Below, in pieces: positions 1 to 10,458 of a stretch of DNA of 53,030 nt. The stretch spans positions 1 through 53,030 of the IMG/VR virus record IMGVR_UViG_3300025120_000074, one strand, 5' to 3'. The stretch comes from a virus. The notes under the pieces were generated by a model. The model was not told the DNA's origin. It saw only the letters and a list, made by a program, of their open reading frames with translations, and ran no database searches. The position numbers and the translations under genes are program-made. Numbering within the stretch: the stretch's first letter is position 1; the number at the start of each line of letters is the position of its first letter.

Positions 1-7
1 GTCACTA

Positions 8-35
8 GTTATACTCATAAAATGTTATTTGTCAA
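8..35 (-). promoter_or_regulatory. Sigma70-like promoter for the capsid gene (leftward)
   Basis: Read leftward, TTGACA (35-30), a 16-base spacer and TATAAC (13-8) follow the scaffold gene stop directly. The spacer ends in GAG and the -10 is followed by TAGT. The same layout occurs at 15848-15875 and 29867-29894. It points off the window towards the gene whose 3' end is at 52840-53030, if the map is circular. The promoter match is seen; the target is inferred. Confidence 0.75.
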
Positions 36-39
36 CACT

Positions 40-942
40 TTATCTTCTATTTCCTGATAAATCATAAATCATTTTACCAGAACGTATTGCTGTATTAATT
101 TTGTCTACGTTAGCAGCGTACTGTGTATCAGACATTCTTTCTATTTCAGACTCTTTTATTGTATCTGCCATCTCTTCAGCATCTACACTTGTCTTAGAAC
201 CCTTGTTTACTAACGACGCAGCATCTTTTGCTTTACTTTTCTTAGCACTTGGACTAAGCCCATTATCAATTTTATATAAATCCAAGACACGAATAACTGA
301 TGCAGCATCATCTGTATTTTCATACAAAGCGTTTTGAACCCATTTAGGTTGTACTTCAACCCAATTATGAAATTCATCTGAGTCACGGAGTTTATCAAAG
401 TCTTTATGCGATTCCCTAATGTCATTTTCTGCACGACTCCTTGTTGCTTCTGACTTAGCTTTACTTAATTCTTCTAACTGTATATTAGCCTTATCAAATA
501 ATTGTTGAGCTTTCTTTTCAGCTATAGTCTCAACTATTCCTGCTACATCAGGATATTCTTTTGCCCATGCAGCTATGTCTTCATCAGACTTAGGTGGTAC
601 AAGTTTTTTAGTAGACGTTACTTGACTTTCAAGTTCTTTTATTTTAGCATCAAACTCTTTTTCTTTTGCAGCAAGATGTCTTCTAACATCGCCATATCTC
701 GTTTTAAAAGATTTTTCTTCTTCAGTAAGAGCCTCTTCTGGTACTCTAGTTTCTTCTCTTGCTTCACTTGAAGAGGTTTCTTGAGCTTCTTCTGTTCCTT
801 CTTGGACTCTCTCTCCTTGCTCTTTAGCAATGAGTTCCTTAAGTTCCTGCTCTTCTCTTGCAATTTTTTCTTTGCTACTTGTCCTTGTTCTTGACATGTA
901 ACCTGCATCTTTAGTTTTTTCAATTTGTCCTAGTTCTGGCAT
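40..942 (-). CDS. Capsid assembly scaffolding protein
   Basis: This 300-residue, highly charged protein is rich in Glu and Lys and predicted to be largely helical, with coiled-coil-like stretches around residues 25-60 and 75-110. That composition fits phage scaffolding proteins, which organise capsid subunits into the prohead and then leave. Its place fits too: it follows the portal and two large virion genes and lies directly before a promoter and the presumed capsid gene. An alternative ATG at residue 16 is possible. There is no catalytic motif. The call rests on composition and gene order, so a related minor head protein is the main alternative. Confidence 0.8.
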   Translation of the reverse strand: MPELGQIEKTKDAGYMSRTRTSSKEKIAREEQELKELIAKEQGERVQEGTEEAQETSSSEAREETRVPEEALTEEEKSFKTRYGDVRRHLAAKEKEFDAKIKELESQVTSTKKLVPPKSDEDIAAWAKEYPDVAGIVETIAEKKAQQLFDKANIQLEELSKAKSEATRSRAENDIRESHKDFDKLRDSDEFHNWVEVQPKWVQNALYENTDDAASVIRVLDLYKIDNGLSPSAKKSKAKDAASLVNKGSKTSVDAEEMADTIKESEIERMSDTQYAANVDKINTAIRSGKMIYDLSGNRR

Positions 943-987
943 TTATTTTCCTTTGCTTGGGGTCAACTACTGTTGAGTAGCCAATTA

Positions 988-3135
988 TCATTTACTTGCT
1001 AAACCCTTACCTCTGGGTTTCTTTGGTTTACGTTTTGGTTTGGTTAATAATCCTCCTTTATTTAATACTCCAAAAGCATCTACTTTATCAGCACCTACAA
1101 ATTTTTCTTGTGCTTCTGAACCTGTTCCACTTGTTGCTTGATACTTATTGCCTTGCAACCCTATATTTTGTTTTGAAAGTGCTTTTAAATTATCTACAGT
1201 TTTTTGACTTTTATCTTCAGATTCTTTTGAACTACCAGAAGATACAAATTTTGGTAATGGAGATGAACTTGCTACTGCACCTGAAACTTCAGCAGCAGTG
1301 CTAGGATTTAATAAAGCTTTAAATACACTACCTATACCTTCAAACACATCTTTAATTATTGTAAGTGCTGATCCAAATAAACCAAAACCTAGTGTACTAG
1401 CAAGACCTTCTAATGCATCAGGATTATCTTTGTCATTAATAATTGCATTAATATCATCTGCAGAAACATCTTTTCCTGTAGCAGATTTTATTTCAGCAGG
1501 AATAAGTGCTACTCGTTTAGATAGAGGTAGATTATAATAGTCTGTAAAATTTAAATCTATTCCTTCTACTTTTTCTAAACGACCAAAAGAAGTTTTTAAA
1601 GCATTGTAGTTTTTATTTGTTATTAAAGCACCACCTAAATCTTCTCTTGCAATTTTTTCTGGTTCAGGTTTAGGGTCTCTATCTTTTTTAGTTTGTACTA
1701 CATTTTGTGCAGGTAGTTGTTCTATTGGAAGATAACCTTCATCAAGATACCTTTGAAAAGCAGGATTTACTACATCGTTTGTAAATGGTATTTGCATTGT
1801 TTTTCTTGTAACAGGGTCTGCAAATGTTTTGTAAGTTATTATAGCATTATTGTTTGGAAGATTTGATGCAGCAGTTTGTGCTGCTGTTGTTCCACTTACA
1901 TTACCATATCTAAAACCTTGAAGTGGATCAGTTATTAAAGCAGTAGCTGCTTTATTTTTTATACCTGTTTCAAGAGATTTAACATCTCCTGCAACATTGT
2001 AGCCACCTATGTAACCACCTTTTGCAGCACCTGTTATTTTTCTAATCATGTCTTCTTCTTCAGAGGATAACTCTTCTTCTCCTGAACTAGTAATCATTGC
2101 TACAGCTACAGGCTCACCACCTATACGTCCATTACGTTCCATATTAGCTAAACCTATCTTAGCATTAGTACGTAAATCTTCAAAAAACTTTACTCCATAA
2201 AACCTTACCACATCAGCAGGTACAACATACTCACCCTCACTAAGTTGTGCAGGTATGTCATCTCTAACCTCTTCTGCTAGAGAACCAGAAGGTACATCAT
2301 TACCACTTACAGGGTCTTTGGTTGTACCATCATCCTTAAGACCGCCTTCTTCCATAAAAGCCATATTCATTTGTTGTTTCATTGCTGTACCACCCTTATT
2401 AAATTCTTTACCTGTGTTTTTTGTAAACATATAACCCTGTTGACCTGCTAATCTATCACCCTCTAATATATTTTTATATATTTTTTCACCTTCTTTACCA
2501 CGTAATTTTATGTTTGATAAAATATCTATAGGTACATATTCATGTCCTAAATCTTTTAATGCAGCAATTCTATGAGCACCTTCATGTCCAATGTTAAGTA
2601 ATGCACTTCCTTTTTTAGGTACGTCTACATGTAAAAAAGGAGGAGCTAGTTTTTTCCCACTTTGTATTGCTGATTTTAAAGACTCTATACGGTCAATACC
2701 CATACTACTTGAGCCATCTCCTGCTGAAATTCTTCTTCTATTAGGAAATAATTTTTCAGCTTCTTCTATAGGAACAAGGACTGTTTTTACATAGCTATCC
2801 CTTCCTTCAATTCCCCTACCAAAATCCATAGGAGGAGTTTCTATTTGTGAACCTACTAAACCCATAGGATTATCTGTTTTATTTTTAGAAAATAACTTTA
2901 ATGTTTTTTGAATACCCTTACTTGCTATTTTACCAACAGGTGTTACTCCTGCTAGTGCTAAACCTGCATCTATAGCTGCTTGACTGTAGTTGCCTGTTAG
3001 TAATGACTTTCCAATATCTGCAATATCAATTAGAGTACCTGTTACAGGAGCATTACGCACTACATTTTTTATTCTTTTAAAAGTTTTTTCACTTTTAAAT
3101 GGGTTAGAACTAAATGCTTTTTCTGTTTCAGACAT
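988..3135 (-). CDS. Large virion-associated protein with ParB-like segment
   Basis: This 715-residue protein lies between the scaffold gene and another giant protein. Residues about 120-200 read like a ParB/sulfiredoxin-type fold: a 'V.IEEAEKL' strand, 'IDRIESLKSAIQSGKKL', and then a 'GHEGAHRIAAL' loop in the place of the usual G-x-HR-x-AA motif. A stretch near residue 290, 'SEGEYVVPADVV' followed by 'YGVKFFEDLR', is one I associate with marine phage virion proteins. The C-terminus is basic (KPKRKPKK). NKGG motifs occur near residues 245 and 695. It is probably a structural or ejected protein. Whether the ParB-like part cuts or binds nucleotide is unknown. Confidence 0.6.
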   Translation of the reverse strand: MSETEKAFSSNPFKSEKTFKRIKNVVRNAPVTGTLIDIADIGKSLLTGNYSQAAIDAGLALAGVTPVGKIASKGIQKTLKLFSKNKTDNPMGLVGSQIETPPMDFGRGIEGRDSYVKTVLVPIEEAEKLFPNRRRISAGDGSSSMGIDRIESLKSAIQSGKKLAPPFLHVDVPKKGSALLNIGHEGAHRIAALKDLGHEYVPIDILSNIKLRGKEGEKIYKNILEGDRLAGQQGYMFTKNTGKEFNKGGTAMKQQMNMAFMEEGGLKDDGTTKDPVSGNDVPSGSLAEEVRDDIPAQLSEGEYVVPADVVRFYGVKFFEDLRTNAKIGLANMERNGRIGGEPVAVAMITSSGEEELSSEEEDMIRKITGAAKGGYIGGYNVAGDVKSLETGIKNKAATALITDPLQGFRYGNVSGTTAAQTAASNLPNNNAIITYKTFADPVTRKTMQIPFTNDVVNPAFQRYLDEGYLPIEQLPAQNVVQTKKDRDPKPEPEKIAREDLGGALITNKNYNALKTSFGRLEKVEGIDLNFTDYYNLPLSKRVALIPAEIKSATGKDVSADDINAIINDKDNPDALEGLASTLGFGLFGSALTIIKDVFEGIGSVFKALLNPSTAAEVSGAVASSSPLPKFVSSGSSKESEDKSQKTVDNLKALSKQNIGLQGNKYQATSGTGSEAQEKFVGADKVDAFGVLNKGGLLTKPKRKPKKPRGKGLASK

Positions 3136-3153
3136 TTATATTTACCTGTTGTT

Positions 3154-6100
3154 TCATGCTACAAAACCGCCCTGTGCCATACCTACTCTTGTTTCATTTA
3201 GTTCTACATCATTTAATATTTCACTAATGTCAATAATTTTTGCAGCTTCTTTTTTATCTCCAACATTATTTTTAAGAAATTTTTCAAAATTATTTACTAA
3301 GTTGTTTTCGTATTCACCACCTTGTCCATCTCTTAATAACTCATAAGCTTGTTGTACTTTTTGAAATTCTTTACGATCTACTTTAATAGGTTGATTTTCA
3401 TATTCTAAATCTCCATTATAAGCTTTTATTTTACCTCTTGATTTTTTTACAAGATTAGCTACTGCTTCATCAAAAAATTTACCGTATATATCTTTAAATA
3501 ATTGATCGGTAGGTGCAAGTTTCATATCAAAACTACCGTCCCCTGTTTCTAAAAATTCTTCAAAGGTTGTTAATCCAGTTGCTGAATTTTGAGTACGTAC
3601 TGTCACAATTGATTGTGGTATATATATATTTGGATCATAATACTTCTGTTTACCATCTGAATCAACTGCAAGTTCTCCAATTTTATCTGTATTAAAACCT
3701 ATTTTATTATCTATATACAGTTTTTCTAAATCACCTGTATTTGTTTTATCTCTTGAACGAGCCAACATTTCTGTATTAGGTAAAACTATTCGTTTTACAC
3801 CACGTTTTTTTGCATCTAAAATTAAAGCAGATAAACTATATTCTAAAATTTGTTGTATATTTTTAATAGGATAACTGGGATTACCTTCTATAAAATCTTC
3901 AGATTTTTTTCTTATTGCTTCATAAACTTTATTTATACCTAATTGTTTAACAAGTACTATTTCACCATCAACCATTTTTACTTGTACATTTTTATTTGTT
4001 CCAATATTTTTTATTATTTTTCCAAAGCCATCTTTTTTATTGTCTATACCATCTTGAAGTTCTGTAACAATATTTAAAAAACTATCTCCATTTTCTTTTT
4101 TCTTTTTAACAATATTTAATAAATTTTGTGGCAGAGAAAAAATTTTTCTGCCTTCTTCTAATATACTTTCTAAATCAGGGTTATCTAAATCATCCATAAA
4201 TTGTTTTTGAATTGCATCAAATTGTAATTCATCAATAACTGCTACATCACCATTAATAGTATAACGTGAATGAGCTAATTGATCTTCACCAAAACCATGT
4301 AAAAGTCTTGGGTCATAAAATTTTCTAGAATCATCAGGAATACCATATTTTTTTATATTGTTAATATCTCCTGCTGTTCTTTCTATTAATTGTCTTTCTA
4401 TTAAATAAGCTAAAAAACTTTTTGTTTCTTCTATTGTTTTTGGATAATTAAGTTGTTGATCTAAAAATAAATTTTGCATACTTGATTCTGCATTAAAGGT
4501 TGTATTAAAACTTTTTAATATTTCTTCTTTAGAAATATACTGATCAGAATAAGGCAATCTTACTTCTTTACTATCATCTCTATAAAAATTTTTCCAAAAA
4601 GTATCTCGCCATTGTGCATTAATTTTATTTTTTGCTCCTGTTACTCTAGTAGTAGTTTCGTTTTCTGTTCCCTCATTAAATATTTTTTTAAAACTTCTAA
4701 AATCTATTTCTTTAGATAATGATCCATCTAAAGTTTTAAATGGTCCTATATCCATTATAAGTGACCTAAGTAAATTATCGTGTACTAATCCACTAAAAGG
4801 AGGAGGTTTTCCATAATCTCCTTGTTCAAAATAATCTGGATTAGTTCTATAAGTATAAGTTTGCCCTGAGTTTTTTAAAATAAATTCATCTGATGGTTTA
4901 TTTGTAGTCTTAAAAAGAAAAGAATATTCAGGTTTTAAATTAAGTTTTTTTACATTAATTAGATAGTTTTTAATTTTACGAGGGGAATAAAAACTAATAG
5001 GATTATTATCTGAATCTATTATATCTATTTGTCTAGATAATTCAACTCTATCTTCTATATCTTCTATTGTACTTGGCTGTCTTACAACAATTTCTACGTA
5101 GCCATTAATTTTTGGAGATTTGAGATTCGTATTTGAATTAGTTTTTAAACCAAGCTCAACCTGTCTTTGTACACTAGCAAATTGAGGTCTTGCCCGATTA
5201 GTTTTATAACGATTAAAAGGAAAAATAGGGTAAGTTCCTTCTTGCATTGCAACTTCTGCAGAATCAATATCAAGAGATTCAGCTTCTTTTTTTTGTTGTA
5301 CTATAGCAGAAGTTTTACCAAAACCAGATTTTGAATCTGAATAAACATCTACCTCAAAATTAATACCTAAAGAATTAGGTTCTGATCTTTGAAGTTTTTT
5401 ATTTATAAAATTAAAATACTCTTGATTTAAATAGTTTAAATAAACTTCTTTATTAGGTATAATTAAAGGTCTAGTGTTTTGTCCAGTTTCATCAAATAGT
5501 TCAATTCTGTATCCACCAAGTTCTTCATCAAACTGAGCATCTTGTATTTGTTTATTAAACTGTAAAATATAACTTTCTACAGTTTTAGGTTCTAAAGGAT
5601 CTATATATGATGCTATTATTCTTTCTTCATCTATAGGAATAATACCATTATCTTCAAAAAATTTAGCACTTAATCCATCTTCACTAAAAATGTAATCTGC
5701 ATCAACACTTTTTAAAATTGCTTTATTATCTTCAGGTATATTTTTTATATAGTTATATAGAGTCGAGGGTAGTATAAGTTCAGATGTAAAATCAGTTGTA
5801 GGAAAATTACGCAGTGCTTCTACAGTAGGACTAAATGTTGTTATACCACTTCGTGTACCTAAATCATATATATCAAGATTTATTGGGTTTGTATTTATAT
5901 CTAATATTTTTTTATCATCAAAATTTACGTAAGGTAAAACTGGACCACCATCTAATTTAATTGGTTTTCCAAAAACAGGTACTGTTGTTTCTGCAATGGT
6001 ATTATATTCATCTATTTTTTGTACTGTTAATGCAGGGGTTGTTGTTACAAGATTATCATAAACATTTTTAAAAATTTCTTTATTATATTTTTCTTCTGTT

Positions 6101-6627
6101 TGTGGAATTACTTTTAATGATTTTGTAGTTAAACTTGCTAAAGGTACTACCTCAGATGCAATTAATAAATCTCCAAGAACACCTTCTTTTGCTTGATTTA
6201 ATTGTTCCCATGTTGCTTCTTCTTTATTTACATCAAATTTTTCAAAGAGTCTTTCATCTAAACTTTTTGTAAATATATCTCTAGCACTCTTATATATTTC
6301 TGTACCATAGTTTATTGTGCCTTGTACTGGACCTGTTCCACCAAATATTTCAGGTGTAAGAAAATCTTTACCGCCTTCATAAACACTTGAAATTACTTGT
6401 TGTCCAAATTCAACTGGGTCTTCTTTAATTATTTTAATAAGGTTTTCACCTGCTGAAGTAAAGTTATTATCTAATCCAAGTAAATTATCAACAGCTAACT
6501 CACCGTAGCTAAGTGGTTCTTTAACATAAGTATCACCAGTTGCTATAGCTTTTTGAATGGCTGCTTCTGTATCACTATCTTGACTAAAAATTACACCACT
6601 GTTATTTGATAATTTACTCAGTGCCAT
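3154..6627 (-). CDS. Giant virion protein with phage polyvalent-type domain
   Basis: This 1157-residue protein belongs to the left virion operon between the portal side and the ParB-like protein. Around residues 775-800 is 'QLAHSRYTINGDVAVIDELQ', resembling the 'LAHSRF...LFIEEIQSDWH' signature of large phage polyvalent or internal proteins. A partner segment near 940 ('KKRGVKRIVLPNTEMLARSR') matches the second half of that signature. The rest is AT-rich and unrecognised, and the C-terminus ends in a short GG motif (MAQGGFVA). Such proteins are generally packaged and delivered with the DNA. Its enzymatic role, if any, is not visible. Confidence is high that the gene is real and moderate for the domain. 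Confidence 0.6.
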   Translation of the reverse strand: MALSKLSNNSGVIFSQDSDTEAAIQKAIATGDTYVKEPLSYGELAVDNLLGLDNNFTSAGENLIKIIKEDPVEFGQQVISSVYEGGKDFLTPEIFGGTGPVQGTINYGTEIYKSARDIFTKSLDERLFEKFDVNKEEATWEQLNQAKEGVLGDLLIASEVVPLASLTTKSLKVIPQTEEKYNKEIFKNVYDNLVTTTPALTVQKIDEYNTIAETTVPVFGKPIKLDGGPVLPYVNFDDKKILDINTNPINLDIYDLGTRSGITTFSPTVEALRNFPTTDFTSELILPSTLYNYIKNIPEDNKAILKSVDADYIFSEDGLSAKFFEDNGIIPIDEERIIASYIDPLEPKTVESYILQFNKQIQDAQFDEELGGYRIELFDETGQNTRPLIIPNKEVYLNYLNQEYFNFINKKLQRSEPNSLGINFEVDVYSDSKSGFGKTSAIVQQKKEAESLDIDSAEVAMQEGTYPIFPFNRYKTNRARPQFASVQRQVELGLKTNSNTNLKSPKINGYVEIVVRQPSTIEDIEDRVELSRQIDIIDSDNNPISFYSPRKIKNYLINVKKLNLKPEYSFLFKTTNKPSDEFILKNSGQTYTYRTNPDYFEQGDYGKPPPFSGLVHDNLLRSLIMDIGPFKTLDGSLSKEIDFRSFKKIFNEGTENETTTRVTGAKNKINAQWRDTFWKNFYRDDSKEVRLPYSDQYISKEEILKSFNTTFNAESSMQNLFLDQQLNYPKTIEETKSFLAYLIERQLIERTAGDINNIKKYGIPDDSRKFYDPRLLHGFGEDQLAHSRYTINGDVAVIDELQFDAIQKQFMDDLDNPDLESILEEGRKIFSLPQNLLNIVKKKKENGDSFLNIVTELQDGIDNKKDGFGKIIKNIGTNKNVQVKMVDGEIVLVKQLGINKVYEAIRKKSEDFIEGNPSYPIKNIQQILEYSLSALILDAKKRGVKRIVLPNTEMLARSRDKTNTGDLEKLYIDNKIGFNTDKIGELAVDSDGKQKYYDPNIYIPQSIVTVRTQNSATGLTTFEEFLETGDGSFDMKLAPTDQLFKDIYGKFFDEAVANLVKKSRGKIKAYNGDLEYENQPIKVDRKEFQKVQQAYELLRDGQGGEYENNLVNNFEKFLKNNVGDKKEAAKIIDISEILNDVELNETRVGMAQGGFVA

Positions 6628-6808
6628 TCATTTCATCCCTAAGATATTTAAGTCTGCGTAGTGCAGAGATTGAACCCTGTGCTTTATAGAGAGTATGTAT
6701 ATCGTCTGCTTGTTCCATTGCACTGTGATGTATTGCAATAGTATGATTTAAGTATTGTACAAAGTTATCCCACAGTTCTTTATTGTTGACTAACTGTTTT
6801 AAGTTCAT
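6614..6808 (-). CDS. Small phage protein downstream of portal
   Basis: This 64-residue helical, acidic-to-neutral protein overlaps the portal stop by 4 bases and the next large gene by 14 bases, so translation is probably coupled. It holds a His-rich segment (HTIAIHHSAMEQ) and a 'SALRRLKYLRDEMNG' helix. I do not know a function. Position suggests a head or neck accessory protein, and small helical proteins here are common in marine podoviruses. Confidence 0.65.
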   Translation of the reverse strand: MNLKQLVNNKELWDNFVQYLNHTIAIHHSAMEQADDIHTLYKAQGSISALRRLKYLRDEMNGTE

Positions 6809-8916
6809 TGCACAGAACCACTGTTAGCAGAAAACCCTTGCTCATCAGGAGTAGGCACTGAACCTGTTCCTATGTTTCCACCACCTGATCCCTGAGTGTC
6901 TTGTACTTGTCCACCTACAGGAGCTTGTCCTTGTGGTGGTGGTTGACCCTGTGGTTGTTGAGGTGGAGGTGGTGGTGGATTTTGTTCTTGAAATTTCTTA
7001 AGTATCTCAGCCTGTACTGCAGCCTGACTCATTGAGTTAGCTACCTTATCAGGGTCTAAGTCCATGCTCTTAGCAATCTCTCTAACTAAGTAGTCCATTC
7101 GTGCAAAGGGAGCTAGTGCAGGATTAGATACAGTTTGCATAAATTGCATGAGTCTTTGACTACGTACTTCGTTAGCCATTAAACTTTCTGTACCCTGTGC
7201 CTTAACTTCAAGATCACCTTTTATCTCAGGGTCAAAGTCAAACTGCATGTTAAAACTAAAGAAGGCTTTACCCAGTGGTCCTAGTAAGTAGTCATCTACA
7301 TTCTTAATAACACTCCGTATAGAACCATTAGCAGCATTCATAAGCATAGAGATACCAGAGGCTGTTCTACCTACTCCTGTTACACCTGTTTGTCCATGTG
7401 CAAATGATGCAAGTCCTGTACTCTCATCTGACAGTTGTCTAGCCTTATCAAACATCTGCATATTTTCATTAGAAACATTAGGAAACTTAGTTCCAAAAAT
7501 ACCTTGTCCAGGTGCTCCTCCCTGTCTTCTAAATACTTTTCCAGGGTATACACTTAAGTCTTGTCCAGGTACTAAGTTAGTTTCATCTACTTCTATTAAT
7601 AGATTACCTGACAGTGCAGCATTGTCTACAGACATACGCATAAACCCATTCATTAATGTCTGAGTATCATCCATGTTTTCTGCAATACCCACACCAAATA
7701 TACTGTATGGGTTCATTTCATAGGGTGTAGCATAGTAAGGTAAATAGGCAGGAGTAAATGGATTCATAACTAAACGTAGTACATTGTTGTTACATACCCA
7801 CACGTTAACACTAACTTGCTCTACATCTTTTAACTCATCAGGGATATCTACATCATGCTGTTCAATAACTTCTTTGTCAACAAATCCCCAGAACTCTAGG
7901 ATTTCAAAACGCTCTGCTCTGTCTTCTTCAGCGTTGTCTTCCATGACATGTTCCCACCACTCCTTATTGTACATCTCTCCTTCTGCAAGAGATTTATCAA
8001 TAGCATTGGCACGAAAGAATGGTCTACGTTTAAGAGCACGTAATTGAGAACGTGACATCTTATGTCTTTCTATAACATACTCTGCTTCATCCATATTATT
8101 TGCGTCAGGATCAGGATAAAAATTCCATACAGATACATTAGAAGTTTGTGGTACTGTTTTAAAAATAGGAGTGTACACACCCTCATCATCCCAATTAGGA
8201 TACTCTTTGTCTACAGCAAATGGTCCTTTCATAATGCCAGTACCAAAGAGTGCAGCTTCAAATGCAGCAGAACGTAACTGCTTCTTAGCATTTGACTCTT
8301 CTAGTTGGTCATGTATCTTCTTCTCCATCTTCTTAGCTGCAACCATAGCAGGATGAAAGTTTACAGAGGTAGGACTACCAGTAGATTTAAACTCAATATC
8401 ATCCTCAACTGCACTCAGATCGTCTGTAAGTGGTCCTACACGCTCGTTAAACTCTGGCATAGTCTCACCTGCCAGAAGTTGTGGAGCGTCTGTAGCACCT
8501 GTTTCTGTTTCTCCTGTGGCTTCTTTAAGTTGAGCATTAGTTTCTAGACTAACTGTATCTTCTACTCCATCAGGTAAAACTGTAGGGTTAATACTAAGAG
8601 GAAACTTATTACTACCAAATAAAACTTCTACAAGTTGTCCGTAGGCTGCAAGTACTTTTGTTTTTGTAACTTTAACAAATACTCTTGATTTTTCTGTAGA
8701 TGTAAATTGAACCTCTGGGCTATATAAACCACGGTAGTTACGATAGCCTTGTATCCACCTTTCCTCATCACCTCTCCTAGCTGTTTCAGCCTTACGATAT
8801 TTACCCTTAACAAACTTTACAATATCTCCTACGTTTTCATCTGAATAAGAATCTTCTTCCATATCTTCAATAGCAACTACTTGTTCAGAGTCTGCAGTTA
8901 TATTATCTTCTTCCAT
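6805..8916 (-). CDS. Portal (head-to-tail connector) protein
   Basis: This 703-residue protein immediately follows the large terminase (9-base gap), the standard position for a portal. Portals form the dodecameric ring at the capsid vertex through which DNA is packaged and ejected. Typical portal features include an acidic N-terminus, a 'VKFVKGKYRKAETAR' opening helix, 'WNFYPDPDANNMDEAEYVIE' in the core near residue 260, and a segment near 540 with 'GRTASGISMLMNAANGSI'. The last 70 residues are rich in Pro, Gln and Gly, including a run of six prolines, which is an unusual flexible tail that may contact internal proteins. The family call is firm. Confidence 0.9.
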   Translation of the reverse strand: MEEDNITADSEQVVAIEDMEEDSYSDENVGDIVKFVKGKYRKAETARRGDEERWIQGYRNYRGLYSPEVQFTSTEKSRVFVKVTKTKVLAAYGQLVEVLFGSNKFPLSINPTVLPDGVEDTVSLETNAQLKEATGETETGATDAPQLLAGETMPEFNERVGPLTDDLSAVEDDIEFKSTGSPTSVNFHPAMVAAKKMEKKIHDQLEESNAKKQLRSAAFEAALFGTGIMKGPFAVDKEYPNWDDEGVYTPIFKTVPQTSNVSVWNFYPDPDANNMDEAEYVIERHKMSRSQLRALKRRPFFRANAIDKSLAEGEMYNKEWWEHVMEDNAEEDRAERFEILEFWGFVDKEVIEQHDVDIPDELKDVEQVSVNVWVCNNNVLRLVMNPFTPAYLPYYATPYEMNPYSIFGVGIAENMDDTQTLMNGFMRMSVDNAALSGNLLIEVDETNLVPGQDLSVYPGKVFRRQGGAPGQGIFGTKFPNVSNENMQMFDKARQLSDESTGLASFAHGQTGVTGVGRTASGISMLMNAANGSIRSVIKNVDDYLLGPLGKAFFSFNMQFDFDPEIKGDLEVKAQGTESLMANEVRSQRLMQFMQTVSNPALAPFARMDYLVREIAKSMDLDPDKVANSMSQAAVQAEILKKFQEQNPPPPPPQQPQGQPPPQGQAPVGGQVQDTQGSGGGNIGTGSVPTPDEQGFSANSGSVQ

Positions 8917-8925
8917 ATTATATCC

Positions 8926-10458
8926 TTAATATCCAAATGTTGCATCAGCAGCTTGAAAACCAGTGCGTTGACTTGCAGGGTCAAAATCAAATAAACTGCT
9001 TCTTGGTCTTGTCATTATTCCATATCTTAAAGCATCGTATAGGTGATCTTCAGAATGAGTGTCAACATCTTCAGAGTTATTCTTATCTAGTGGTATAGAC
9101 GGTAGTTGAGAAGTTGTTTGGACACACGAATTAAAAAATACTATTCTTGGTTCTTCTGTAAACTCATCAACTTGTAATCGTCTGTGTACTTCGTTTTTAC
9201 CTGCTATTCTTGACCCTCTACTCCTATCTGCAGGTCTCCAACGACAACCCTTTAATATCATTTGTTCTGCTAGTGATGGTCCTGTATCTCCACGTTTATG
9301 CCAGAGTGACGAATCAAGAACACCATATCTAATTTTTTCTCCATCCTCTGCTTCTAGTATTATATCTGCTAAGTCTGCAGCAGTAACCTTAGACACGTAC
9401 AACTCCCTGTAGACAACTAGTTGTTCTGATGGGCTGACGGCAAACCATAAGACTCCTGTGTGGCTTCCGTATCCGTAGTCACAGGCACGAAACCTAGACC
9501 AACTATGGGGTATATCATAAGGTTCAATAACATGGATATTCCTGTTCCATTCTGGAAAAGCAGCCCCCTCATTAACATCCCAGTTTCCTTCTAATAATTG
9601 TTTCCGTTGGTGTTCAGGTAGTGATAATAAGTTGGCTTCATACATCCCATCGTCAGCTAAGTAAGGATTGTCAAACAATGTAGCAGGTATAAACCTACGT
9701 TTAAATAATGGCTCTCCTTCACGACTGTGACCTTTAGGCATCTTTAAGGTTTCACCTGTTGCAATGTCTGTAGCCCAGAATGATTCCCCATGTGGGGCAG
9801 GTTCTATAAACATTTTCTTAACCCAACTGTGTCCATTTCCACCTGGGTTTGAAGTAGCTCTCTGATATAAGTCTAAGCCACTTCCTTTTGTAGTACGCAG
9901 TCTTGACCTCATATAGTCAAATGGGTATGGACTTGCCCACTGCGTTAACTCGTCAAATCCTATCCAACTAAAAGCCTGTCCTTGGTATCGTGTAACATCA
10001 TCATCTCTATCTAAGTAGGACAACCAGAGTGTTGCTCCTGATGGTGCTACCCAAGTCTTGTCTCTTTCCATAAACTTTATATTTGGTATTGCCTGTGGGT
10101 AGAGTTGTTTGGATACTGATATAAGTTCTCTTAGTTCTTCTGTTGTCTTTCTTACAAGTAGCCCACGGAAATGTGGGTTGTTGAGGTATCTAACAGGGTC
10201 TGCTAACATTGCATAACTCTTACCACCACCTGCACTGCCACCATATAATACTTCTCGTTCACTGGCTGAAAGAAACTCTGTCTGTGGTCCTTTGTTTGGT
10301 TGAAAGATTACTCCCTGTGCTTTTTCTACTTCTATTGGTTCTGGTTTAACTTGGGGATAAACTTTCTGTTCTTCCACCAATTCTTTTTTCTTCAAGCTTT
10401 TCCGCTTTCTCAAGGGCTTCTTTGTACCTTTGAGCAAGGTAGCGTTGCGTTGAAGCAT
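8926..10458 (-). CDS. terL: Terminase large subunit (packaging ATPase and nuclease)
   Basis: The DNA-packaging motor has an N-terminal ATPase with Walker A 'GGSAGGGKS' about 75 residues from the start, Walker B 'WIGFDEL' near residue 165, and a C-terminal RNase H-like nuclease starting at 'RACDYGYGSHTG'. It packages DNA through the portal encoded just downstream. The longest frame begins at a TTG (10479). I use the ATG at 10458, giving 510 residues. Both starts lie inside the upstream gene (10346-10756), an out-of-frame overlap over 100 bases long, so an internal GTG near 10378 is also possible. Function is secure and the start is not. Confidence 0.93.
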   Translation of the reverse strand: MLQRNATLLKGTKKPLRKRKSLKKKELVEEQKVYPQVKPEPIEVEKAQGVIFQPNKGPQTEFLSASEREVLYGGSAGGGKSYAMLADPVRYLNNPHFRGLLVRKTTEELRELISVSKQLYPQAIPNIKFMERDKTWVAPSGATLWLSYLDRDDDVTRYQGQAFSWIGFDELTQWASPYPFDYMRSRLRTTKGSGLDLYQRATSNPGGNGHSWVKKMFIEPAPHGESFWATDIATGETLKMPKGHSREGEPLFKRRFIPATLFDNPYLADDGMYEANLLSLPEHQRKQLLEGNWDVNEGAAFPEWNRNIHVIEPYDIPHSWSRFRACDYGYGSHTGVLWFAVSPSEQLVVYRELYVSKVTAADLADIILEAEDGEKIRYGVLDSSLWHKRGDTGPSLAEQMILKGCRWRPADRSRGSRIAGKNEVHRRLQVDEFTEEPRIVFFNSCVQTTSQLPSIPLDKNNSEDVDTHSEDHLYDALRYGIMTRPRSSLFDFDPASQRTGFQAADATFGY